A DNA stretch of 64,000 bases from Vulcanimicrobium winogradskyi. Its GTDB lineage: Bacteria; Vulcanimicrobiota; Vulcanimicrobiia; Vulcanimicrobiales; Vulcanimicrobiaceae. This document shows, one piece after another, positions 19,984 through 27,828 of the stretch. The notes beneath the pieces are model-generated. The model searched no databases and was not told the DNA's origin. It was given only the letters and a program-made list of their open reading frames with translations. The stretch covers positions 744,001 to 808,000 of the forward strand of contig PLDA01000003.1 of assembly GCA_003134965.1 (NCBI GenBank), in the 5' to 3' direction. The position numbers and the translations under genes are program-made. Positions within the stretch are counted from its first letter, which is position 1. Every line of letters starts with the position of its first letter.

Positions 19984-21255
19984 TCATGCTGCTCCTGCGG
20001 CTGCGGGTTCTTCTTCGTCGCGGTGTTCGCGGAGGACGGGGAGGACGGCGGCGCACAGGATCACGGCGCCGAGAAACCAGGCCGCGCCCGGCACGCCGCG
20101 CGCGACCCCGATCGCGAACGCCGTCGTGTAGATCAGTGGGCCGAACAGCGCGGAGAGACCGCGAATCGAGCCGATCGCACCCTGCAGTTCACCCTGTTCC
20201 TGCGGCGGCACGCGCCGGCTCATCATCGCCTGGCCCGCCGCGGGAGCCAGCCCCCACAGGCACAGCGGCAGGATGCCGATACCGAACAGCCAGCCGTTCG
20301 GGGCAAGGCCGCAGATCGCGAGCGCGAGCGTCCCGAACGCGATCCCCGAGAACAGCGCGCTCCGCTCGCCGAAACGCTTCACGTACGGACCGATCACCGC
20401 GACCTGCGCGACCGACGAGGTGACGCCGATGACCGCCAGCGAGACGCCGGTCGCGCCCGGACCCCACCCGAAGCGGTAGGTGACGTACAGCACCCACGTC
20501 GATTGCATCACCATCCCGGCCATCGTGCTCAAGAACGTCGTGGTCGCGACGGCGCTCAGCTCAGGGTGACTCCGCAGCAATCGCAGCGACCCGAGCGGAT
20601 TCGCCTTCGCCCACAAGAAGCGAACCGCGCGGTGCTCGCGCGCGAGCGACTCGGGCAGCACGAACGCGCCGTAGACCCCATTGAGTAAGCTCAAGCCGCC
20701 GGCGACCCAAAACGGCAGTCGCGGATCGAACTGACCGCACAGACCGCCGATCGCCGGGCCGAGCACGAAACCGAGGCCGAACGCCGAACCGATCAGCCCG
20801 AAGGCACGGGCGCGTTCCTGGGGCGGCGTGACGTCGGAGATGTACGCGCCGGCGGCGGTCGCGGTCGCCGACGTGACGCCGGAGATGACCCGGCCGATCA
20901 GCAGCCACGACAGACCGGGCGCGAGTGCCATCACCATGTAGTCCAGCGCCATGCCGATGTTGGAGAGGACGATCACCGGCCGGCGGCCGAAGCGGTCCGA
21001 GAGCACGCCGAACAGCGGCGCCCACACAAATTGCATCAAGGCGAACACCGTTCCGAACACGCCGACGACAAACGCCGTTCGCTGCACGTCGCCGTGCAGA
21101 AACCCTTCGACCAGCGGCACGAAGACCGGCGCGATCACACCGAGCGCGATCATGTCGAGCGCGACGGTGATGAACACGAAGATCACCGCGGCACGCCGCG
21201 GCAGCGTCGGCCTTCCGTCGGGAGTCGGGTCAGCGGCGACTTCGGGCGTCGTCAT
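19984..21255 (-). CDS. MFS efflux transporter, TetA/DHA1-like
   Basis: 423 residues with 12 predicted membrane segments. Motif A between TM2 and TM3 is GVLSDRFGRRPV, with a related copy near PPQERARAFGLIGSAFGLGF (motif C region before GLGFVLGPAIGG). The sequence resembles TCR/Tet-type drug:H+ antiporters. Its 5' end overlaps the TetR regulator gene by 26 bp, so regulator and pump share one transcript, a normal arrangement for drug-inducible efflux. The substrate cannot be told from sequence. Confidence 0.88.
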   Translation of the reverse strand: MTTPEVAADPTPDGRPTLPRRAAVIFVFITVALDMIALGVIAPVFVPLVEGFLHGDVQRTAFVVGVFGTVFALMQFVWAPLFGVLSDRFGRRPVIVLSNIGMALDYMVMALAPGLSWLLIGRVISGVTSATATAAGAYISDVTPPQERARAFGLIGSAFGLGFVLGPAIGGLCGQFDPRLPFWVAGGLSLLNGVYGAFVLPESLAREHRAVRFLWAKANPLGSLRLLRSHPELSAVATTTFLSTMAGMVMQSTWVLYVTYRFGWGPGATGVSLAVIGVTSSVAQVAVIGPYVKRFGERSALFSGIAFGTLALAICGLAPNGWLFGIGILPLCLWGLAPAAGQAMMSRRVPPQEQGELQGAIGSIRGLSALFGPLIYTTAFAIGVARGVPGAAWFLGAVILCAAVLPVLREHRDEEEPAAAGAA

Positions 21256-21838
21256 CGGCGAGGATCTCCGGTTCGGGGATTGCGTCCAAGGCGAGAATCC
21301 ACAGCTCCACCGCGCGATCGATGCGCGCTCGCTCGCGCGTCGCGAGCAGGTCGAGCAAGAAGCCGCGGTAGCCGGCGAGGAGCACCGTCGCGATCGCTCG
21401 CGCGTCCCGCCGCGCGTATCCTTCCGCGAGCTTCGCTGCCGCGAGGTAGGCGATCCAGTCGCTCACCGCGCCCCGCAGAAACTCCGAGTAGCGCTCGGGA
21501 GCCTGCAGCGCGAGACCGTACACCTCGAAGAACAGGCGGAACACCCTCTCGTGTTCCGGTGCGCTCATCAGCTTCCACGCGGCACGCACCGTGTCGGCAT
21601 ACGTCACCGCGTTCCGCGGCAGCGTTGCGAATACGTCACGCTGGCGCGCGCGCAGCCGCGCGAGCACCTCGCCGATCAGGTCCTCCTTGGACGCGAAATA
21701 GTACAGCAGGACGCGCGGGCTTGACTCGACCGCGTCAGCCAGCGGCCGCAGCGAAAGATCGGAGAGACCGTTCGCGGCGACGTAGTCGGTGATCCGTTCG
21801 AGAAGTGCGGCGCGGCGCTCGTCCGCGCTCCGTGCCAT
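21230..21838 (-). CDS. TetR/AcrR-family regulator of the MFS pump
   Basis: 202 residues. The N-terminal HTH is ITDYVAANGLSDLSLRPLAD to VESSPRVLLYYFASKEDLI, where LLYYFASKE is the usual TetR recognition-helix/YFxSKE block. The rest is a helical ligand-binding domain (VFRLFFEVYGLAL, TVLLAGYRGFLLDLL). It precedes and overlaps the MFS gene, and an 18-bp palindrome sits 19 bp before its ATG. This predicts autorepression of the two-gene operon, relieved by the pump substrate. Confidence 0.9.
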   Translation of the reverse strand: MARSADERRAALLERITDYVAANGLSDLSLRPLADAVESSPRVLLYYFASKEDLIGEVLARLRARQRDVFATLPRNAVTYADTVRAAWKLMSAPEHERVFRLFFEVYGLALQAPERYSEFLRGAVSDWIAYLAAAKLAEGYARRDARAIATVLLAGYRGFLLDLLATRERARIDRAVELWILALDAIPEPEILADDDARSRR

Positions 21839-21856
21839 ACCGGCACTCTAGCACAT

Positions 21857-21874
21857 TTGAAACAACTGTTTCAA
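21857..21874. promoter_or_regulatory. Palindromic TetR operator candidate
   Basis: TTGAAACAACTGTTTCAA: 8-bp arms (TTGAAACA/TGTTTCAA) around an AC centre. The length and form are classic for a TetR-family dimer site. It lies 19 bp upstream of the ATG (21838, minus strand) of the TetR gene, where it would cover the promoter. Confidence 0.7.
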
Positions 21875-21914
21875 GATCCTCATCCCCCGCTCTGCGGCGA
21901 GATTGATGGCCGCG

Positions 21915-21937
21915 CTTCGACAAGCTCAGGGTGACAA
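21915..21937 (+). repeat. Dispersed CTTCGACAAGCTCAGG repeat, copy 1
   Basis: CTTCGACAAGCTCAGGGTGA followed by CAA, lying between the TetR operator and the 3' end of the TolC gene. The same core occurs at 32982-33010 (inverted, with the same GGGTGACAA extension) and at 49267-49290. It is a short interspersed repeat widely seen in intergenic DNA of many environmental bacteria. Confidence 0.75.
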
Positions 21938-21945
21938 TAGTGGGG

Positions 21946-23889
21946 CTACGGCCGGCGCGTCACCGGAGGCGCGGTTGCGGTTGAGGCGGGCGGCAGAACG
22001 CTCTGCGTCGGTGAGGCGGCGTTCAGGGCGGTGCCGCCGAGGGCGGTCGTGTCGATGCCGTTCTGGGCGAAGATCCCGCCGCTGACGCGGTTCAGTTCGA
22101 CGATCGCTTTGTCGAGGTCGGTCTGGGCTTGCAGCTCGCGGCCTTGCTGGTTGGCGACGTCGAGCTGGCGCTGCAGCACGAGGAACGTCGTCGACGTTCC
22201 GGCTTGGAAGCGGCGGCGTTCGCCGAGCAGGACGCGCTCCGCGGCCTCGCGCGCGGCGCTCGCCGCGACGAGCCGGTACTGCGCGGAGCGCAGGCCTTGG
22301 ATCGCGTTCACCGACTCGGAACGAATGCGCTGCAACACGGCTGTTTCTTGCAGCGCGACTTGGCGGGCGCGCTCTTCGGCGATCGCGTAGTCGGCTTTCG
22401 CGGTGCGGTTACCGATCGGGATCTGCAGCGTCACCTGCGCGCTGTAGGTCGGGAACCGGTTGTCGAGCGTGTTCTGGAGCGACTGGCCGAGCCGGCCCGT
22501 CTGGTACGTCGGGAGCGTCCCGAAGCCGCCGGTTATCGGCGGGATCGGCGGCGAGCCCGCGTTCTGCGCGTTCGAGCGGGCGATCAGCGCGTTGATCGCG
22601 GCGATCTGCGCGCCGAACAGGCCGAAGATCGGGTTCGTCGCCGGGTCGACCGGCTGTCCCGCGAAGCCGTTCGACGTGTAGTTCAGGCCGAGGTCGATCT
22701 GCGGGCGCAGCTGATCGCGCGCGAAGGCGAGGTTGCTGTTCGCATTGTCACGCTGCGAGCGCAGCTGCGCGATCTCGGGCCGGTTCGCGATCGCCGAGGC
22801 GATCAGCGCGTCCAAGGCAGGCTCCTGCGGTATCTGTACGATCGCGGTCGTCGGGACGAGGTTCGCGAACCACACCGGGTCGGCCGGATTCGCGAGCAGC
22901 AGCGATTTGATCTGCGTCTGGAGGCGCTGCACGTTCTGGAGCGCCGAGAACACGTTGTCCTGGAAGACGTTGACCTGCGTGTTCGCCTCGACGATGTCGG
23001 TCGGTGCGACCGCGCCTTGCGCAGCCAGCCGCGCATTCGAAGCGGCCTGCGCCTGCGCGTTCCGCAGGCCTTCTTCTTGGATCGCGACGTTGCGCCAGGC
23101 GGCGACCAGGTCGTAGTAGGCGTTCGACACCTGCACGACGGTGTTCGACGCCTGGGTCAGCGCGATATCGTTCTGGATCGAGGCGTTGGTGCGCGCCAGT
23201 TGGAGCTGCAAGCGGTTCTGGTCGATCGCGCGGCCGCGCCCGAGCGGCTGCGTGATGCTGAGCTGAAGCGCGGTTTCGTAGAACGGGTCGTAGCTGTTGA
23301 TCGTCGAGTTCGAGGTGATCCGCGTTCCCACGACCCCCGCGCGATACGTGCCGCCGTTCTGCGTCGCTCCCTGGAACGCGGCGGTGACGCCCGCGGTGTC
23401 CTGCGTGACCGGCCCAGCGCCGGGTCCCGACGAGAACGAGCTCACCGCCGCCGAGACGCTGTGCGAGTACTGCGGTACCAGCTGGAAGCGCACGTCGTAC
23501 GCGCCTTCCGCGGCGATAATCTGATAGTTCGCGATCCGGCGGTTCGACTGTGCGAGGGCCAGATCGGTGTTCCGCTGGAGCGCCATCGCGATCGCGTCCT
23601 GCAGCGCCAGCCCGACGAACGGCTGCTGCTGCACGCCGATCAACTCGCCGTTCGGTACGGCGCTCACCGGCGCGCTGAACCCCGGCGCGATGCTCGGCAC
23701 CGGCGGCAGCACGACGGGGACCGGCGGCGGCGGAAGCCCCCCGCCTTGCATCGGCTGCGGTGACGACTGCGCGCTCGGCGGCGCGGGCGATGGCGGAGTG
23801 CTCTGCGCCGCGGCAACGGCGGGCGAAAGCACTTGCGCGGTGACGATGCATGCACTCAGCGCGAGCGCGAGCGAGGATCGCGAGATCAT
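21946..23889 (-). CDS. TolC-like outer-membrane efflux protein
   Basis: 647 residues. A signal peptide (SSLALALSACIVTAQVLSPA, cleavage near VAAAQS) is followed by a Pro/Ser-rich linker and two OEP repeats: residues about 90-330 (ALQDAIAMALQRNTDLALAQ, ALQLSITQPLGRGRAIDQNR) and about 360-600 (ALDALIASAIANRPEIAQLR, AQVTLQIPIGNRTAKADYAI). The conserved long helices have many Ala/Gln. It forms the outer-membrane duct of a type I or tripartite exporter. It sits 4 bp after the HlyD-type adaptor gene. No inner-membrane pump is adjacent. Confidence 0.92.
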   Translation of the reverse strand: MISRSSLALALSACIVTAQVLSPAVAAAQSTPPSPAPPSAQSSPQPMQGGGLPPPPVPVVLPPVPSIAPGFSAPVSAVPNGELIGVQQQPFVGLALQDAIAMALQRNTDLALAQSNRRIANYQIIAAEGAYDVRFQLVPQYSHSVSAAVSSFSSGPGAGPVTQDTAGVTAAFQGATQNGGTYRAGVVGTRITSNSTINSYDPFYETALQLSITQPLGRGRAIDQNRLQLQLARTNASIQNDIALTQASNTVVQVSNAYYDLVAAWRNVAIQEEGLRNAQAQAASNARLAAQGAVAPTDIVEANTQVNVFQDNVFSALQNVQRLQTQIKSLLLANPADPVWFANLVPTTAIVQIPQEPALDALIASAIANRPEIAQLRSQRDNANSNLAFARDQLRPQIDLGLNYTSNGFAGQPVDPATNPIFGLFGAQIAAINALIARSNAQNAGSPPIPPITGGFGTLPTYQTGRLGQSLQNTLDNRFPTYSAQVTLQIPIGNRTAKADYAIAEERARQVALQETAVLQRIRSESVNAIQGLRSAQYRLVAASAAREAAERVLLGERRRFQAGTSTTFLVLQRQLDVANQQGRELQAQTDLDKAIVELNRVSGGIFAQNGIDTTALGGTALNAASPTQSVLPPASTATAPPVTRRP

Positions 23890-23893
23890 CTGC

Positions 23894-25312
23894 CTACTTG
23901 CCGACGTTGATCGCGGTCTCGACCGACATGCCGACCCGCAGCGGATAGCCCTGCGGCGGATCGTCGACCAGGATGCGCACCGGCAGCCGCTGCGTCACCT
24001 TCACGAAGTTCCCGGTCGCGTTCTGAGCCGGCACCAGGCTGAACGTGTTCTGCGAGGCCGGCGCGATCGCCGCGACGTGGCCGTGGAAGTCAACGCCCTT
24101 GTAGGCGTCGACCTTGAGGTCGACCGGTTGTCCGACCCTGACCATGCCGAGTTGCGTCTCTTTGTAGTTCGCGGTGATGTAGATCCCGCGCGAGGGCACG
24201 AGCGTCATCAGCGATTGCCCGGGCGCAACCGCGGCGCCGATCGCGACGTTCTTCGCCCCGACGAAGCCGTCGATCGGGGCACGGAGCACCGTCTTGTCGA
24301 GGCGGTTCTGGGCGGCGTTGACCTGCGCTTGGAGCGAACCGGCTTGCGCGAAGGCGGCGTCGGCTTGCGCCTGCGTCGCCGAGACGCGGTACGGATTGTC
24401 GCTTTCGGTCAGCCGCCCTTGCGCCGTTTCCAGCTGACCTTGCTGAGCGCCGATCCCGGCCGTTGCGGCATTCGCGGTCGACAGGGACGCGGTGTAGCGC
24501 GCTTGCGCCTGCGCGACGCCGGTCTGGGCGGCGGCGACGTTGTCGAGTGCGGCCTGGTACTGCGATTGCGCCTGCGCCTGCGCAGCGCGCTGCGCGTCGA
24601 GCTGTTGCGATGCGATGTCGCCGGTGCGGACGAGCGCGATATAACGAGCCAGGTCGAGGTTCGCACGCTGCAATGCGGCGCGTGCCGCCGGCACCTGCGA
24701 CTGCGCGACGCGAAGCTGCGCCTGCGCTTGTCCGATCGCCGAGCGCGCGGCGTCGGCTTGCTGCTGCGCCGACTGCGCCTGCGCTGCGGCATTCTGGATC
24801 CCGCTGCGGGCTGCCGCGACGCTGCCCGCCCCCTGCGTCGCCTGCGCGGCAACTTGAGCGGCGGTGAGCGAGACGTTCTCCTGCGCCGCTCGTGCGGTCG
24901 CGCGCTGTGCCTGCAGACCGGCCTGGGCCTGCTGCAGCGCGGCGCGCTCGTCGGTGTCGTCGAAGCGAATGATGATCTGGCCCTTGCGCACGGGCTGGTC
25001 GGTGTCGACCAGGATCTGCGCCACGCGTTGCTCGATCTTGCTCGAGATGGTCACCGTGTCGGCATCGACGCGCGCGTCGTCGGTCGTCTGGTGCGTCGAG
25101 GCGTAGGCGAGATAGCGGATCCCCCAGATGAGCGCGGCGATCACGACGATCGCGCCGATCACCAGCACGAGGACCGGCTGGCGCCGGCGCTTGGACGCCG
25201 TCACCTCGGCGGCGGGGGCCGCAGGCGGCGGCGGAACGGGTGCGGCAGGCGGTGGAGCGCCGCGGCCGTCCGGGAGGGGTCGCTGCGCGGGAGCTTCAGT
25301 GCGCGTTTCCAA
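23894..25312 (-). CDS. HlyD/EmrA-type membrane fusion protein
   Basis: 472 residues. Residues 1-40 are Pro/Ala-rich cytoplasmic sequence, about 46-70 is a single TM (PVLVLVIGAIVVIAALIWGI), then come a biotinyl-lipoyl half (DARVDADTVTISSKIEQRV), a very long Ala/Gln coiled coil (about 130-330), the second lipoyl half (RAPIDGFVGAKNVAIGAAV) and a beta-barrel (YKETQLGMVRVGQPVDLKVD). It starts with TTG 3 bp after the TetR stop; no ATG or GTG fits. It links an inner-membrane exporter to TolC. EmrA-type adaptors normally pair with a DHA2 MFS pump, absent here. Confidence 0.9.
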   Translation of the reverse strand: METRTEAPAQRPLPDGRGAPPPAAPVPPPPAAPAAEVTASKRRRQPVLVLVIGAIVVIAALIWGIRYLAYASTHQTTDDARVDADTVTISSKIEQRVAQILVDTDQPVRKGQIIIRFDDTDERAALQQAQAGLQAQRATARAAQENVSLTAAQVAAQATQGAGSVAAARSGIQNAAAQAQSAQQQADAARSAIGQAQAQLRVAQSQVPAARAALQRANLDLARYIALVRTGDIASQQLDAQRAAQAQAQSQYQAALDNVAAAQTGVAQAQARYTASLSTANAATAGIGAQQGQLETAQGRLTESDNPYRVSATQAQADAAFAQAGSLQAQVNAAQNRLDKTVLRAPIDGFVGAKNVAIGAAVAPGQSLMTLVPSRGIYITANYKETQLGMVRVGQPVDLKVDAYKGVDFHGHVAAIAPASQNTFSLVPAQNATGNFVKVTQRLPVRILVDDPPQGYPLRVGMSVETAINVGK

Positions 25313-25315
25313 GGC

Positions 25316-25909
25316 TTAGGCTGAGACTCCGTTGATGAAGACGTCGACGATGGCATCGAGCACGGCCCGATCCGGGACCTCGCTGTGCCAGAGCTTTCGC
25401 CCCACGACGTACGAGAACAGGATGCCCATGAAATAGCGCGCCACCAAGGTCGGCTCGCCCCGGATCTGCCCCGCTTCAAACTTGGCCGTGAAGTACGCGG
25501 CGAGGTCGGTGTGGATCTGCGAGGGCCCGCGCCACTCAGGCGCGTCGTCGGTTCCCGCCGCGTCTTCGGCGAGCGAGACGCACATCATCGCGCGCTTCGT
25601 GAGCATGTGCTCGACCGTGTAGTAGGCGAGCGTTCGCAAGTCGGCGGCGAAGTCCAGTCCGGGCAGCGTGGCCAGGATCGAGCGCAGGTGCTCGACGCCG
25701 CATGCTTGCTCGCGCATCGCGTCGAGCAGCGCGCGCTTCGAGCCGAAGTGCCGGAACAGCGTCGCTTCGTTGACGCCGGCGCGCTCCGCGACTTCCCGCG
25801 TCGTCGTCCCGCGGGTCCCGTTCCGTTCGAACAGGTCGCGCGCAGCGGCCAATATTTTGCCGCGCGTCTCCTCGACACCGGCATGTGAGCGCTGACCGGT
25901 CGTGAGCAT
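25316..25909 (-). CDS. TetR/AcrR-family regulator of the HlyD-TolC genes
   Basis: 197 residues. The HTH is LAAARDLFERNGTRGTTTRE, then EVAERAGVNEATLFRHFGSK with the typical LFRHFGSKxxLL block. The C-terminal domain resembles TetR_C members near RND/MFP operons (FTAKFEAGQIRGEPTLVARY). Its ATG directly abuts the stop of the preceding gene (TAA then ATG), and its stop lies 3 bp before the adaptor gene. All four minus-strand genes from 26902 down to 21946 are therefore probably one operon. Confidence 0.9.
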   Translation of the reverse strand: MLTTGQRSHAGVEETRGKILAAARDLFERNGTRGTTTREVAERAGVNEATLFRHFGSKRALLDAMREQACGVEHLRSILATLPGLDFAADLRTLAYYTVEHMLTKRAMMCVSLAEDAAGTDDAPEWRGPSQIHTDLAAYFTAKFEAGQIRGEPTLVARYFMGILFSYVVGRKLWHSEVPDRAVLDAIVDVFINGVSA

Positions 25910-26902
25910 TTATTTCTTCTTCGTGAAGACCGAATCGTCGACGGCGACGTTGGCCTTGTAGTCTGAGTAGGTGCCGTGCGCGACGGCCTTCGCGTAGGGG
26001 ATCGCGATCTCGGCGTCTTGTTCGGCGAGCATCGAATAACCGCCGACCTCACGGAAGGTCTGCGTCATGGTGATGTGCCCCCCGTTGTAATAGTCGTAAC
26101 GGATCGAGTCGATCGCCCATGCGTTCGGGTCGACCAGGACCGTCTCGTGGTCGATCATCCCGCGAACGCGCTGGACCAGCCGCAGCTGGATATCCTTGCG
26201 GCCGTTGTAGTCGTGCTCACCTTCATAGGTGATCGCGAACCTCTGCGGCCAGCTCGACGGATCGCCGACGTCGGCGAACATCTTGTCGAAGCCCTTCGCG
26301 AGCGGCGGCACTTTGTCGAAGACGACTTCGTAGTTCGACGGACGCTTGAAGAACGTCGTCCCGTCCAGGTGCTGGCGGACGAACGGAAACGAGGTCATCC
26401 GCAGGTCGACGTGCATCCGGCCTTGGTAGGTGCTCAGGCTCGGGTTCCGCTCCTCGACCCGCGCCAAGATCAGCGCGGGATCGGTCGGGTGGTCGGCCGC
26501 CGCGAACGCGGGCAGGCCGGCGAACGCGAGGAACGCCGCGAACGACGCCGCGACCAGACGCGCCAGCGTGCGAGGCCGCTCCGGACCGGCCGGCTCGGCC
26601 GGCACCAACGGGAAGGCGAAGACGCGGTCGAGACCGGTCAGTGCCAGCGTGTCGTGAACCGCGGTGCTCGCGGCCTCGACCTCGATCGCCCCGCCGCGTT
26701 CGCGCAGCCGGCGCAGCCCCGCCACGAGGCCGGCGATCAATTCGTCCGGGAGTCGCGCTCCGGCGAGAACGACGCGAAGCCGCGGGTTCCTCGCGTCGGT
26801 GGCGAGCAAGGCATCGACCGCCGCCGTGACCTCCGAACGGGCGTCGGTATCCTCGGCGTGTAAACGAAGCTGGTTCTGGTGTGCGTCTTCCATAAAATTC
26901 AT
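25910..26902 (-). CDS. STAS-like domain fused to a membrane anchor and a LolA-like periplasmic domain
   Basis: 330 residues from ATG 26902 (MNFMEDAHQNQLRLH). Residues about 12-98 look like a STAS/anti-sigma-antagonist fold (RLRVVLAGARLPDELIAGL, ERGGAIEVEAASTAVHDTL, ALTGLDRVFAFPLV). A hydrophobic stretch follows at about 112-136 (LARLVAASFAAFLAFAGLPA, then AFAAADHP). About 140-330 resembles LolA/outer-membrane-lipoprotein-sorting domains (YQGRMHVDLRMTSFPF, KRPSNYEVVFDKVPP, EHDYNGRKDIQLRLV, YDYYNGGHITMTQTF). No internal start separates the parts. Upstream in-frame starts (26920 ATG, 26953 TTG) are possible, and RBS evidence is weak for all. The family names rest on my pattern reading. Confidence 0.7.
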   Translation of the reverse strand: MNFMEDAHQNQLRLHAEDTDARSEVTAAVDALLATDARNPRLRVVLAGARLPDELIAGLVAGLRRLRERGGAIEVEAASTAVHDTLALTGLDRVFAFPLVPAEPAGPERPRTLARLVAASFAAFLAFAGLPAFAAADHPTDPALILARVEERNPSLSTYQGRMHVDLRMTSFPFVRQHLDGTTFFKRPSNYEVVFDKVPPLAKGFDKMFADVGDPSSWPQRFAITYEGEHDYNGRKDIQLRLVQRVRGMIDHETVLVDPNAWAIDSIRYDYYNGGHITMTQTFREVGGYSMLAEQDAEIAIPYAKAVAHGTYSDYKANVAVDDSVFTKKK

Positions 26903-26909
26903 GCGTGTA

Positions 26910-26958
26910 GGTACTTGCATGAACACGATACCAAGTCGAAGCGATTCGTGCAAGTACC
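26910..26958. promoter_or_regulatory. Divergent promoter region with 10-bp inverted repeat
   Basis: GGTACTTGCA (26910-26919) and TGCAAGTACC (26949-26958) are perfect inverted repeats with a 29-bp spacer. They lie in the short gap between the minus-strand STAS/LolA-like gene and the plus-strand hydrolase gene (ATG 26977). A half-site-like CTTGCA recurs at 26961-26966. The spacing suggests a looped or dimer-of-dimers regulator site, but I see no strong -35/-10 pair. Confidence 0.45.
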
Positions 26959-26976
26959 CGCTTGCAGCGTGATTCG

Positions 26977-27828
26977 ATGCACCAACCCGACCTAGCCGCG
27001 CTCGCGGAGCAAACGGGGCTCGGAGCGGCCCAGGTTCACGTCCAAAGCTTGGTATCGGCGGGCTTGGCCTGGAGCCTGGACGACGGCCGCTTCATCTATC
27101 CCGCCTCGATGATCAAGGTGCCGCTCGCCGTCGCCGTCACGGTCGCGATCGCCGCGGGCCGGCTGGACTGGGAGACACGCGTGGTCGTCGATCCCCGCAA
27201 CGCGACGGTGAACGACGCCCCCTCGCCGATCGAGCCTGGTTACGCCACCACCGTCCTCGAGCTGACGACCTTCATGCTGCAGCGCTCGGACAACGTCGCG
27301 ACCAACCAGCTCTACGACGTCCTGGGTCGCGAGCGTGCCACGGCGGACGTCCAAGCGCTCGGCTTCCCCGAGACGTCCTTCCGCCGCAAGCTCTCCGGCG
27401 ATCTCCCCCTGATCGACGATCCTGAAGCGACCGGCCGCAACGCCTTCCCGGCGCATGAGGCGGCCCGGCTCTTCGCTGCGATCGCCGCGGACCGCGTCCC
27501 CGGAGCCGCCGCGCTGCGGGAGATCATGGCCACGTCGTGGTGGGACGTGAAGCTGTCGCGAGGCCTGGGGACCGGCGATTCGTTCGCTCACAAGACCGGG
27601 GACACGGACGAGGTCGCGCACGACGCCGGGATCCTGACGCTCGCCGACTCTTCACGCTGGGTGCTCGTCGTCTACACGGAACTGCCCAGCAGTGAGGAGA
27701 ACGATCTGCGGTTCGGAGCGTTCATGCGTATGCTCCGTCCGTACTTGCACGCTGCCTGGCCGGGGGATGCCGCCGGTGGCCCTGCGAACGGCGCCCCAAT
27801 CCCACGCGACCCATGGAGTACAGGATGA
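26977..27828 (+). CDS. Class A beta-lactamase-fold serine hydrolase
   Basis: 283 residues from ATG 26977. The three active-site motifs are present: SMIK (SxxK, about residue 46), SDN in QRSDNVATN, and KTG in AHKTGDTDE. The usual class A Glu166 loop (ExxLN) is not recognisable, and there is no signal peptide. A cytoplasmic esterase or DD-peptidase-like role is therefore at least as likely as antibiotic resistance. Its TGA overlaps the ATG of the following binding-protein gene (ATGA), so it is the first gene of the ABC operon. Confidence 0.85.
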   Translation: MHQPDLAALAEQTGLGAAQVHVQSLVSAGLAWSLDDGRFIYPASMIKVPLAVAVTVAIAAGRLDWETRVVVDPRNATVNDAPSPIEPGYATTVLELTTFMLQRSDNVATNQLYDVLGRERATADVQALGFPETSFRRKLSGDLPLIDDPEATGRNAFPAHEAARLFAAIAADRVPGAAALREIMATSWWDVKLSRGLGTGDSFAHKTGDTDEVAHDAGILTLADSSRWVLVVYTELPSSEENDLRFGAFMRMLRPYLHAAWPGDAAGGPANGAPIPRDPWSTG

